From Chryseobacterium takakiae (GTDB lineage: Bacteria; Bacteroidota; Bacteroidia; Flavobacteriales; Weeksellaceae), in contig NZ_FQVO01000006.1 of the NCBI RefSeq assembly GCF_900129385.1, positions 1 through 64,000 on the forward strand: 64,000 bases of DNA. Reading direction: 5' to 3'. How positions within the stretch are numbered: the stretch's first letter is position 1; each line of letters opens with the position of its first letter. The notes beneath the pieces were generated by a model. The model saw only the letters and a program-made list of their open reading frames with translations, did not search any database and was not told the DNA's origin. A program made the position numbers and the translations under genes. Below are positions 26,293 to 35,109 of the stretch, piece by piece.

Positions 26293-26409
26293 CACTTTTG
26301 TGACTAAAGGTTTGAAAAGTAAATAACTAAAAATTAATTACTTCCGTATTTTTCAATTCACATTTATTCAAACCGTTGAAAGAGAAGGAATACAAATTTT
26401 ATTAGAATT
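26293..26409 (+). promoter_or_regulatory. structured leader of rpsA mRNA
   Basis: An untranslated leader of about 115 bases. GGTTTGAA (26309-26316) can pair with TTCAAACC (26367-26374), enclosing a second stem AAGTAA (26317-26322) with TTACTT (26338-26343). The nested pairing suggests a regulatory leader, possibly for autogenous control by S1; this is inferred. Confidence 0.45.
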
Positions 26410-28206
26410 ATGTCAAAAGAGACAAATTCAGCAGAATTAATATTAAACCAAAACGTAGCACCTGAACAATTTGACTGGGATTCTTTCGAGTCCGGTCTTG
26501 ATGCTGATGCTAGAAAAGAGAAAAGCGATCTTGAAGAAATCTACAACGGATCTTTAAACAACCTGGACGATAATGACGTATTGGTTGGTAAAGTTGTTAG
26601 ATTAACTGACAAAGAGGCTATCGTAGACATCAACTTCAAATCTGAAGGTGTTATTTCTCTTAACGAATTCCGTTACAACCAAGGCCTTAAAGTAGGGGAC
26701 GAGGTAGAAGTAATGGTAGACAGAAGAGAAGACAAAACCGGTCAATTACAGTTATCTCACAGAAAAGCAAGAACGCTTAAAGCTTGGGATAAAGTAAACG
26801 AACTTCACGAAACAGGTGAAATCGTAAACGGTTTTGTAAAATCAAGAACGAAAGGGGGTATGATCGTAGACGTACACGGAATCGAAGCATTCTTACCTGG
26901 TTCTCAAATTGATGTTAAGCCAATCAAAGATTACGATCAGTTCGTAGGTAAAACAATGGAGTTCAAAGTTGTGAAAATCAACCCTGAGTTCAAAAACGTT
27001 GTAGTATCTCACAAAGCATTGATCGAAGCAGATATCGAAGGTCAGAAAAAAGAAATCATCGCTCAGCTTGAAAAAGGTCAGGTTCTTGAAGGAACTGTTA
27101 AGAACATTACTTCTTACGGGGTATTCATTGACCTAGGCGGTGTAGACGGATTAATCCACATTACAGACCTTTCTTGGTCTAGAGTGAACCATCCGTCTGA
27201 AATCCTTGAAGACGGACAAACTGTGAAAGTGGTTATCCTTGACTTTGATGATGAGAAAACAAGAATCCAGTTAGGTATGAAGCAATTGGAAGCTCATCCT
27301 TGGGATGCTCTTTCTGCTGACCTTAAAGTTGGAGACAGAGTAAAAGGAAAAGTAGTGGTTCTTGCTGACTATGGTGCATTCGTAGAAATCGCTCCTGGTG
27401 TAGAAGGATTAATCCACGTTTCTGAAATGTCTTGGTCTACTCACTTAAGATCTGCAGGTGACTTCGTAAAAGTTGGTGATGAAGTAGAAGCAGAAGTATT
27501 AACTTTGGACAGAGACGAAAGAAAAATTTCTTTGGGTATCAAGCAATTAAGCAAAGATCCTTGGGAAAATATCGAAGCTAAATATCCGGTAGGATCCAAG
27601 CATGTAGGAACAGTAAGAAACTTCACTAACTTCGGTGTATTCGTAGAATTAGAAGAAGGTATTGACGGTTTGATCTACATTTCTGATCTTTCTTGGACTA
27701 AGAAAATCAAACACCCGTCTGAATTCTGTGCAGTTGGTGATAAACTAGATGTTGTAGTTCTTGAACTTGACATCCAGGCTAGAAGATTATCTCTAGGTCA
27801 CAAACAATTGACGGAGAATCCTTGGGATGCATTTGAAACGAAGTATGCTGAAGGAACAATCCACGCTGGTAAAGCGGTAGAAGTTCACGATAAAGGAGCT
27901 TCTGTACAGTTTGAAGATGCTGAAGTTGAGGCTTTCTGCCCATCAAGATTATTAGAGAAGGAAGACGGATCTAAAATCAAGAAAGGAGAAGAAGCTGATT
28001 TCAAAGTAATCGAGTTCAATAAAGAATTTAAGAGAGTAGTAGTTTCTCACACAGGTATCTTCAGAGATGAAGAGAAAAAGAATGCCAGAGAAGCTTCTAA
28101 CAACAGATCTAATACTACTTCATCTTCAAACAATGAAGAGAGATCAACTCTTGGAGATATCGATGCATTAGCAGAATTAAAAAGAAAAATGGAAGAAGGT
28201 AAATAA
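26410..28206 (+). CDS. rpsA: 30S ribosomal protein S1
   Basis: mRNA-binding ribosomal protein of 598 residues. A short acidic N-terminal segment precedes six S1 OB-fold repeats, centred roughly at 48-115, 130-195, 212-280, 298-367, 385-455 and 472-540. Repeats 3-5 have the classic YGVFIDL..V-GLIH-SDLSW form. A Ser/Asn-rich tail follows. The codons are strongly biased, as in highly expressed genes. It has its own consensus promoter, a long leader and a strong terminator. In this phylum, without Shine-Dalgarno sites, S1 is expected to matter greatly for initiation. Confidence 0.98.
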   Translation: MSKETNSAELILNQNVAPEQFDWDSFESGLDADARKEKSDLEEIYNGSLNNLDDNDVLVGKVVRLTDKEAIVDINFKSEGVISLNEFRYNQGLKVGDEVEVMVDRREDKTGQLQLSHRKARTLKAWDKVNELHETGEIVNGFVKSRTKGGMIVDVHGIEAFLPGSQIDVKPIKDYDQFVGKTMEFKVVKINPEFKNVVVSHKALIEADIEGQKKEIIAQLEKGQVLEGTVKNITSYGVFIDLGGVDGLIHITDLSWSRVNHPSEILEDGQTVKVVILDFDDEKTRIQLGMKQLEAHPWDALSADLKVGDRVKGKVVVLADYGAFVEIAPGVEGLIHVSEMSWSTHLRSAGDFVKVGDEVEAEVLTLDRDERKISLGIKQLSKDPWENIEAKYPVGSKHVGTVRNFTNFGVFVELEEGIDGLIYISDLSWTKKIKHPSEFCAVGDKLDVVVLELDIQARRLSLGHKQLTENPWDAFETKYAEGTIHAGKAVEVHDKGASVQFEDAEVEAFCPSRLLEKEDGSKIKKGEEADFKVIEFNKEFKRVVVSHTGIFRDEEKKNAREASNNRSNTTSSSNNEERSTLGDIDALAELKRKMEEGK

Positions 28207-28229
28207 TCTTCACATATTTTTGAAATAGG

Positions 28230-28253
28230 CCACTCGTTTGAGTGGCTTTTTTG
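28230..28253 (+). terminator. rpsA terminator
   Basis: GCCACTC, GTTT loop, GAGTGGC, then six T. Confidence 0.92.
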
Positions 28254-28423
28254 TTTTAATATCATTTTATGAATAATTTTAATTTCAATAAATAAATTAA
28301 AGTAATTTATAAATATATTAATTTATATAATTCTAATTTCTAGAATCATATTTTGTTGATTTATTTAATATTTTATTGTTTTTATTGTATTTTATTTTTA
28401 TTTTAGTTCCTTTATTTGATATT

Positions 28424-31012
28424 ATGAAAAAAAATAATTTACAATTGCTATTTGCTTTTTACGCATTTTTACCCTCATTTTTTTTGGGGCAGGATAATGA
28501 AGTATTAATAAAAGAGTATATTTCTCAAAATAAAATCAGGGAGTATAAAAAATCTGATCTTATAAATTTTATCATTGATAATGTTGACAATTCAAAGTCA
28601 ATGAATGGAGAAATTGTGAAATTTCAGCAGATGTATAATGGATATCCGGTTTATAATGCTGAAGGAACGGTACTCATCAGAGACCATAAAATTATTTATT
28701 ATTCAGATACTTTTGTGAAAGACTACCATTCAGCAGTATCAGGCAATTCTGCAATAACGAAAGCTGCAGCGTTGCAAAAAATTTCTGAATACCTTCAACA
28801 ACCGAAAATACAATCTTATCCAATATTAGAATTTAAAGATCCTGAACCTGAAAATGGTAAAATGGTAAAGCAAAGATTAATCTATGTTTATGACAATGGA
28901 ATTTTAAAGTTAGCTTATCATTTTTCTTTTCCGGAACCGGATACCTCACATTATTGGGATATTCTTATTGACGCTGATAATGGAAATATCATCAGCAAAA
29001 CAGATCTTAATCTTTCATGCAGTTTTCGTCATGACGCATATTCTCATGATGAAGATCATTCTCAGCATCATTTTATCGGTCCGGTATTCGAACGTTCTGA
29101 CAATAGTTTCTCACTCTTAGTTCCGGATAACGCAAGTTATAACATTTTTCCTTTACCTATTGAAGCTCCTACCTTCGGTTCCAGATCTATTGTGAATAAT
29201 CCCTGGATTCTGTCAGCTTCCCCTGAAGGATGGCATTATGACGGAAATACAAGATATACCATTACAAGAGGGAATAATGTCTATGCTTATGATGATAATG
29301 CCAACCAAAATTTAGCCGGATATTCTCCGGATGGTGGTACAACCAGAAACTTTAATTATTATTTTGGTATTAATGATGATCCTTTTACCAATCAAAGTGC
29401 TTCTATTACCAATTTATTTTACACGAATAATATAATTCATGATATTTTCTATACGTTTGGATTCACTCCTTCAGCAAGGAATTTTCAAAATACGAATTTT
29501 GGATTAGGAGGTATCGGTAACGATTATGTACAGGCTGAAGCCCAAGATGGAGGAGGAACCAATAATGCAAACTTCGCAAGTCCGGCTGATGGAAGCAGGC
29601 CAAGAATGCAGATGTATCTTTGGTCCACTGTAAACAGGATCTTTTTCTATAATGCTCCAGGTACTGCTGTAAACCGACAGCCTGTAGTCGGAACGGCGCA
29701 ATTTGGAAATCCTTTAGATGCTGTAGGAGTTACCGGTAACGTGCAGTTATCATCTGTGTTAAACGGTTGTACAGCAATCCCGGCAGGGTCACTTACCGGA
29801 AAAATAGGCTTGATAGAAAGGGGAACCTGCGGTTTTACCGTAAAAGTAAAGAATGCACAGAATGCCGGAGCATCTGCTGTGATTATTTATAATAGTTTAG
29901 CTAATGGCAATACGGTTACAGATATGTCGGGAACTGATGCAACAATAACAATTCCTTCTGTTTTAGTCTCGAATACTGAAGGAGAGTACATTAAAGACCT
30001 GCTCTCTGTTAATACCGCTGTGAACGTAACTTTAAAAAAAGATGCTACGACTCGTGATGGAAGTTTTGATAATGGAATTATCGTTCATGAATATGGACAC
30101 GGTATTTCAAACAGATTAACGGGGACAGGTTCCGGCTGTTTAAATTCGACTGTAAGCAAAGAGCAAATGGGAGAAGGCTGGTCTGATTTTTTTGCATTAA
30201 TGCTAACCAATAAACCGGGCGACAATGCATCAATACCACGAGGAATCGGAACCTATGCAATAGTGCAGCCCACTTCAGGAGGAGGAATCAGACCGGCAAA
30301 ATATTCACCGGATTTTGCAATCAATGACTATACTTATGGTGATACAAACGGCATGGAATTCACCAATTCAAGTGGGCAAATAGTTCCGAATGTACATTCA
30401 ATCGGATTCATTTGGGCTTCAGTACTTTGGGATCTTCACTGGCAATATGTGGCAAAGTATGGCTACTCATCAGATGTTACAGCCAATACAACCAATGGAA
30501 GCTCAAGAATACTTCAGTTGGTAACAGATGCTTTGAAACTTCAGGTTTGTAATCCTACATTTATAGATGGAAGAAATGCAATTCTTAATGCCGAACTTGC
30601 TACCACACAAGGAGCGGACCGTTGTATGATCTGGCGGACTTTTGCAAAAAGAGGGCTCGGAGTTAATGCATCAGCAGGATCTAAAACGGATATATATGAT
30701 CAGATAGAAGATTTTACTACGCCGGCAGATTGTATTTTAGCAACAGGTGAGGTTAATACTGCCAATAATACAATTACAGTTTATCCTAATCCCGCTAGAA
30801 ATGAGTTTTTCATTAATTTTCCGGACAACGTTTTAGGAAAAGTAAATGTTGAGATTTATGATATGTCCGGAAAACTGATTTTATCTGAAAATAAAATTTC
30901 TCCTGATATGAAAAAATCAATTTCTACCGATAAGCTGACAAACGGAACTTATCTGGTAAAAGTAAAAGGAATAGGTATTGATAAAACATCAAAACTAATA
31001 GTAAAAAAATAA
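28424..31012 (+). CDS. secreted M36 (fungalysin-type) zinc metalloprotease with T9SS tail
   Basis: An 862-residue secreted protease; the start at 28424 gives a proper signal peptide (MKKNNLQLLFAFYAFLPSFFLGQ). An FTP/PepSY-like propeptide (about 35-190) is followed by the M36 catalytic domain with HEYGH at 555-559 and the third zinc ligand E584 in GEGWSD. A PA domain (about 410-540) is inserted before the zinc motif. The last about 75 residues are a type A T9SS sorting domain (VYPNPARNEF ... NGTYLVKVKG ... KLIVKK). It should be exported across the outer membrane and may be surface-anchored. It is followed by a GC-rich hairpin. Confidence 0.95.
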   Translation: MKKNNLQLLFAFYAFLPSFFLGQDNEVLIKEYISQNKIREYKKSDLINFIIDNVDNSKSMNGEIVKFQQMYNGYPVYNAEGTVLIRDHKIIYYSDTFVKDYHSAVSGNSAITKAAALQKISEYLQQPKIQSYPILEFKDPEPENGKMVKQRLIYVYDNGILKLAYHFSFPEPDTSHYWDILIDADNGNIISKTDLNLSCSFRHDAYSHDEDHSQHHFIGPVFERSDNSFSLLVPDNASYNIFPLPIEAPTFGSRSIVNNPWILSASPEGWHYDGNTRYTITRGNNVYAYDDNANQNLAGYSPDGGTTRNFNYYFGINDDPFTNQSASITNLFYTNNIIHDIFYTFGFTPSARNFQNTNFGLGGIGNDYVQAEAQDGGGTNNANFASPADGSRPRMQMYLWSTVNRIFFYNAPGTAVNRQPVVGTAQFGNPLDAVGVTGNVQLSSVLNGCTAIPAGSLTGKIGLIERGTCGFTVKVKNAQNAGASAVIIYNSLANGNTVTDMSGTDATITIPSVLVSNTEGEYIKDLLSVNTAVNVTLKKDATTRDGSFDNGIIVHEYGHGISNRLTGTGSGCLNSTVSKEQMGEGWSDFFALMLTNKPGDNASIPRGIGTYAIVQPTSGGGIRPAKYSPDFAINDYTYGDTNGMEFTNSSGQIVPNVHSIGFIWASVLWDLHWQYVAKYGYSSDVTANTTNGSSRILQLVTDALKLQVCNPTFIDGRNAILNAELATTQGADRCMIWRTFAKRGLGVNASAGSKTDIYDQIEDFTTPADCILATGEVNTANNTITVYPNPARNEFFINFPDNVLGKVNVEIYDMSGKLILSENKISPDMKKSISTDKLTNGTYLVKVKGIGIDKTSKLIVKK

Positions 31013-31032
31013 GTCAAACAACAATAAAATTC

Positions 31033-31059
31033 TCCGGCGCAAGCGTAGCTTGCGCCGGA
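31033..31059. terminator. GC-rich palindrome after the M36 protease gene
   Basis: TCCGGCGCAAGC, GTA, GCTTGCGCCGGA: a perfect 12-bp stem 20 bases past the stop. A probable terminator, and one of a set of GC-rich triloop palindromes (25843, 53756). Confidence 0.7.
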
Positions 31060-31105
31060 ATCTTTATCTATATGCATCACCTCAAATTATTTCATTTATT
31101 AGCCG

Positions 31106-31113
31106 TACCTTTG
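31106..31113 (+). promoter_or_regulatory. -7 box before the DMT transporter gene
   Basis: TACCTTTG, the same word as in the rpsA promoter, 20 bases before the ATG. No TTG at the -33 position. Confidence 0.45.
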
Positions 31114-31133
31114 CAGGCTTTTAAAAATGAATC

Positions 31134-32105
31134 ATGCAGAAGAAAAATGTATTGAAAGGAGTTTTGTTTGTAGGAATCGGAGCAAGCATTTACGGAATGC
31201 TCGCAACATTTGTAAAACTCGCATATCAGGATGGTTATACAACTTCAGAGGTTACAACATCGCAGTTTGTTTTAGGCTTGATCGGGCTATTGATATTGAA
31301 TTTTATCCAGACCATTACTTCAAAAAAATCACTTTCGTCACCCAATTCCGCAGAAGTAAGAAACTTACTGTTGGCGGGTACATCTTTAGGCTGTACAAGT
31401 CTGTTTTATTATATTGCCGTTCAATATATTAATGTTTCAGTTGCGATTGTTTTGCTGATGCAGTCGGTATGGTTCAGTGTTATTGTTGAGAGTTTTATAA
31501 CCAAAAAAATACCGCAGATACGAAAAATCATATCCGTAATTATTGTACTGGCAGGAACAGTATTGGCGACAGATTTGGTTAATACACAAATTGAACTGGA
31601 TTTAAAGGGAGTTTTTTGGGGATTGATGGCAGCAGCCTCATACACGCTTACCATGTTCACTTCGAACAAACTGGCCACCCATCTTCCGGTTCTCAGAAAA
31701 AGTATCATCATGCTTGCGGGAGGTGGTGTGGTAATCTTTTTGTTCCTGATTTTTGCACAAATCGGACCGTTATATATTGATGGCTTAAAAAATTTCTATC
31801 TGAATTTTACGGAAAATACGGAGCATATCCATGCTTTTAGATATTCAATTCTTTGGAAATACGGTTTTATTCTAGCATTATTCGGCACGATTGTTCCACC
31901 GATTTTATTTAATATTGGATTTCCTAATGCGGGACTGGGATTGGGAAGTATTGTATCGTCCCTGGAGTTGCCTGTTTCAGTAACAATGGCTTTTGTTTTG
32001 TTGGGCGAAAAAGTAAACGCAATACAATGGGTTGGGATCGCATTGATTCTTTTTGCGATTGTTTTGATGAATCTTCCTTCTAAAAAAGAACCTGCTGTGG
32101 TATAA
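31134..32105 (+). CDS. EamA/DMT family transporter
   Basis: A 323-residue inner-membrane protein with ten hydrophobic helices in two EamA repeats (about 8-140 and 160-310). The substrate is unknown; DMT proteins export amino acids, nucleotides or drugs. It follows the M36 gene hairpin and carries its own TACCTTTG box. Confidence 0.9.
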   Translation: MQKKNVLKGVLFVGIGASIYGMLATFVKLAYQDGYTTSEVTTSQFVLGLIGLLILNFIQTITSKKSLSSPNSAEVRNLLLAGTSLGCTSLFYYIAVQYINVSVAIVLLMQSVWFSVIVESFITKKIPQIRKIISVIIVLAGTVLATDLVNTQIELDLKGVFWGLMAAASYTLTMFTSNKLATHLPVLRKSIIMLAGGGVVIFLFLIFAQIGPLYIDGLKNFYLNFTENTEHIHAFRYSILWKYGFILALFGTIVPPILFNIGFPNAGLGLGSIVSSLELPVSVTMAFVLLGEKVNAIQWVGIALILFAIVLMNLPSKKEPAVV

Positions 32106-32180
32106 AGTTTGAACAATTCATGAATTTAAATAATGTTTTCTTTTAAAGCAGTCTTTAAATGGAATAATAAATATACCGTT

Positions 32181-33176
32181 ATGCAACATCTTAAAAATAT
32201 TCTTGCTATTATAATTCTGGTTTTTTTTTCGGGGACTTTGTTTTCACAAATAAAACCTTTGGATGCCGAACTCACCAATTATGAGTATCCTTTTCAGGTA
32301 AATTTTCTGGATATCGAATCTCAGAATAACGATCTTAAAATGGCGTACATGGATCTACAACCTAAAAAATCGAATGGGAAAACAATCCTGCTTCTCCACG
32401 GTAAAAACTTTAATGGAGCCTATTGGGAAAAAACGGCAAAGGACCTTTCTGATAAGGGTTTCAGGGTAATTATTCCGGATCAGATCGGATTTGGAAAATC
32501 ATCCAAGCCACAGCATTACCAATTCTCTTTTTCACAGCTTGCCGACAATACGAAAGCAATTTTAGATCAACTTAATATAGATAAGACTATCGTTTTAGGA
32601 CATTCCATGGGTGGAATGGTAGCTACAAGATTTACTCTTCTTTATCCTGACATAGTGGAAAAATTAATTCTCGAAAATCCAATAGGGTTGGAAGATTATA
32701 AAACATTTGCATCATACCAGACAGTAGATCAGGCTTACCAGTCGGAATTAAAGAATACGGCCGAATCTTACAAGAATTATCAGATGAAATTCTATTACGA
32801 CAACAAATGGAAGCCTGAATATCAGCCCTGGCTGGACTTAATTGCAGGCTGGACATTACATCCTGATTATCCCAAAGTAGCGTGGGATGCTGCTTTGACC
32901 TCAGATATGATTTACAATCAACCTGTTTGCTATGAATTTAAGAATATTAACGTTCCAACACTTTTAATTATCGGAACAAGAGACCGTACCGCTATAGGAA
33001 AGGATAGAGCACCAAAGGAACTGCAGGCAAAAATGGGACAATATCAGTTGTTGGAAAAAAAAACGCAACAGGAAATTAAAGGCTCAAAATTGGTTGAACT
33101 GGAAAACGTAGGCCATCTTCCGCATATTGAAGTCTATGATCAATTTTGGAATGCATTGTATGATTTTATCAGATAA
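32181..33176 (+). CDS. secreted alpha/beta hydrolase
   Basis: A 331-residue alpha/beta hydrolase with a signal peptide (MQHLKNILAIIILVFFSGTLFSQ); the upstream in-frame ATG (32133) lacks one, so 32181 is preferred. The oxyanion region is LLLHGKNFNG, the nucleophile elbow GHSMGGM, and the acid and histidine lie in GTRDRTA and NVGHLPHIE. The substrate is unknown. It ends at a very strong hairpin. Confidence 0.87.
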   Translation: MQHLKNILAIIILVFFSGTLFSQIKPLDAELTNYEYPFQVNFLDIESQNNDLKMAYMDLQPKKSNGKTILLLHGKNFNGAYWEKTAKDLSDKGFRVIIPDQIGFGKSSKPQHYQFSFSQLADNTKAILDQLNIDKTIVLGHSMGGMVATRFTLLYPDIVEKLILENPIGLEDYKTFASYQTVDQAYQSELKNTAESYKNYQMKFYYDNKWKPEYQPWLDLIAGWTLHPDYPKVAWDAALTSDMIYNQPVCYEFKNINVPTLLIIGTRDRTAIGKDRAPKELQAKMGQYQLLEKKTQQEIKGSKLVELENVGHLPHIEVYDQFWNALYDFIR

Positions 33177-33180
33177 TTAA

Positions 33181-33221
33181 AAATAATTCCGGCTGCCAGT
33201 TTCTGGCAGCCGGAATTATTT
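33181..33221. terminator. 19-bp bidirectional terminator
   Basis: AAATAATTCCGGCTGCCAG, TTT, then its exact complement: a perfect 19-bp stem between the converging hydrolase and oxidoreductase genes. Confidence 0.9.
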
Positions 33222-33239
33222 ATTTCAAATTACTTCAAA

Positions 33240-34202
33240 TCAGGAAATAAGTTCCATTATTCGTAAAGCTACTTTCAGCGCTTCCGTTCCGTCTTCAATG
33301 GGAACTTCCACATTCTTATTTTCAATAATAGAATCCGCAAAAGAATTCAATTCATCAAGAATTGCATTATTCGGTTGAATATCAGGATATTCAAATAAAA
33401 TCTGATTTTTTTCTCCCTCTGCATTTTCAATAATCATATCAAAAGGAGTAGGATTTTCCGGTGCATCTTTCATTCGGATGACTTCTGCTTTTTTCTCTAG
33501 GAAATCTACGGAAATATAAGCATCTTTCTGGAAAAAACGGCTCTTTCTCATGGCCTTCATGGAAATCCTCGAAGTGGTAAGGTTGGCAACACAGCCATTT
33601 TCAAATTCAATTCTTGCATTGGTAATATCCGGAGTTTTACTCACCACACATACACCGCTTGCATGAATGTTTTTTACTTTTGATTTCACAATGCTTAACA
33701 GGATATCAAGATCGTGTATCATTAGATCCAGTACCACCGAAACATCCGTTCCGCGCGGATTAAATTCCGCAAGTCTGTGGATTTCAATGAACATCGGGTT
33801 TTTGATGTATTCTTTTGTGGCAATGAAAGCAGGATTATACCTTTCAACGTGGCCCACCTGCGCTTTGATTCCTTTTTCCCGGCACTTTCTTAAAAGCTCT
33901 TCAGCCTGCTCAAGCGTTTGGGTTACCGGTTTTTCTATGAAAAAATGAAGGCCTCTTTCAATGGCTTGCAAAGCATAATCATAATGATAAATGGTTGGTG
34001 TCACAATATCCAGCACATCGATTTTATCCAGCAATTCATCAAAATTTTCAAAATAAGGATATCCGAATTCGGCTTCCAGCTTTTTTCCATTCTCAGCATC
34101 TTTATCATGAAAACCTACAAATTCATATTTATCCGACTGATTCAGAAGCTTTAAATGAATCTTTCCTAAATGTCCGGCGCCTACCAAACCTGCTTTTAAC
34201 AT
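33240..34202 (-). CDS. Gfo/Idh/MocA family oxidoreductase
   Basis: A 320-residue NAD(P)-dependent dehydrogenase. The Rossmann fold starts LKAGLVGAGHLGKIHLKLL; FIEKPVTQTLEQAEEL carries the conserved EKP lysine. A C-terminal alpha/beta substrate domain includes DLMIHDLDILLSI. The substrate, probably a sugar or cyclitol, cannot be named. Monocistronic, divergent from pcm. Confidence 0.9.
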   Translation of the reverse strand: MLKAGLVGAGHLGKIHLKLLNQSDKYEFVGFHDKDAENGKKLEAEFGYPYFENFDELLDKIDVLDIVTPTIYHYDYALQAIERGLHFFIEKPVTQTLEQAEELLRKCREKGIKAQVGHVERYNPAFIATKEYIKNPMFIEIHRLAEFNPRGTDVSVVLDLMIHDLDILLSIVKSKVKNIHASGVCVVSKTPDITNARIEFENGCVANLTTSRISMKAMRKSRFFQKDAYISVDFLEKKAEVIRMKDAPENPTPFDMIIENAEGEKNQILFEYPDIQPNNAILDELNSFADSIIENKNVEVPIEDGTEALKVALRIMELIS

Positions 34203-34267
34203 ACGTTTATTAAATTTTTGTAAATATAAGAATTTTAGAGAACGGTAGGCAGATGATCATTTTTAGG

Positions 34268-34298
34268 TTGACAAATACTGAATGTTTTTTTACTTTTG
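34268..34298 (+). promoter_or_regulatory. pcm promoter
   Basis: TTG (34268-34270), 20 bases, TACTTTTG (34291-34298): an exact -33/-7 match 35 bases before the start codon. Confidence 0.75.
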
Positions 34299-34332
34299 TA
34301 AAAATAAAACCTGGAATATAAACTAAATTTAA

Positions 34333-34986
34333 ATGGCGCAAGACTCGTTCGTACACAAAGGTAAAAGAAAGATTTTGGTGGATTATCTCAGGAACAGGAT
34401 CGGAATATCAGATGAAAATGTACTTTCCGCAATGAATGAAGTCCCAAGACATCTTTTTATAGAAAGTATTTTTGAAGATTTTGCCTATGAAGACAGAGCT
34501 TTTCCCATTCTTGCCCATCAGACGATTTCTCATCCTTCTACTGTGGCGGAACAGTCTGAGCTTTTACAGGTAAAAGAAGGTGAAAAAGTACTGGAAATCG
34601 GCACAGGTTGTGGTTATCAGACGGCCGTTTTACTGGCTATGAAAGCCTTGGTTTTCACCGTTGAAAGACAAAAAGACCTTTTTGATTTTTCTAAAAAGAA
34701 ATTTCGTGAAATGGGTCTTTATCCTAAATTTCAAAGTTTCGGCGACGGTTTTGCGGGACTTCCTACTTTTGCACCTTTTGATAAAATTATTGTGACCTGC
34801 GGGGCTTCTGTTTTACCTACTGAATTGCTGAAGCAGCTTAAAGTTGGTGGTAAAATGGTGATTCCTTTAGGTCCTACAGATGAGCAGGTTTTATATAGGT
34901 TTACCAAAATTTCACCAACCGAATTTGAGAAAGAAGAGTTCGGTGCTTATAAATTTGTCCCAATGCTGGGCAATACGAATTTATAG
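34333..34986 (+). CDS. pcm: protein-L-isoaspartate O-methyltransferase
   Basis: Repairs damaged isoaspartyl residues by carboxyl methylation. A 217-residue protein with the family motifs AFPILAHQTISHPSTVAEQSELL, LEIGTGCGYQTAVLL (motif I), DGFAGLPTFAPFDKIIVTCGA and LKVGGKMVIPLG. A consensus promoter precedes it. A 119-base gap with a small ORF leads to the dehydrogenase gene. Confidence 0.95.
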   Translation: MAQDSFVHKGKRKILVDYLRNRIGISDENVLSAMNEVPRHLFIESIFEDFAYEDRAFPILAHQTISHPSTVAEQSELLQVKEGEKVLEIGTGCGYQTAVLLAMKALVFTVERQKDLFDFSKKKFREMGLYPKFQSFGDGFAGLPTFAPFDKIIVTCGASVLPTELLKQLKVGGKMVIPLGPTDEQVLYRFTKISPTEFEKEEFGAYKFVPMLGNTNL

Positions 34987-35013
34987 TTTTTGCAATATAA
35001 ATTTAACGTAAAA

Positions 35014-35109
35014 ATGGTCCGTCCCATTATTAATTTAATGAGACTTTTCTCTGGTGGTTTGCTTTTTGATGAAATATCAGCATCTAAAAAAATCAATGCA
35101 TTACAATGA
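35014..35109 (+). CDS. possible 31-residue ORF coupled to the dehydrogenase gene
   Basis: An ATG at 35014 opens a 31-codon frame whose TGA overlaps the ATG of the next gene (ATGA), the arrangement seen at true coupled cistrons in this window. The peptide (MVRPIINLMRLFSGG...) has no recognisable feature. It may be a leader or chance. Confidence 0.22.
   Translation: MVRPIINLMRLFSGGLLFDEISASKKINALQ

Noticed and set aside
31127..31432. 101-codon frame starting 7 bases before the DMT transporter gene
   Set aside because: Out-of-phase shadow; the other frame encodes a complete ten-helix transporter.
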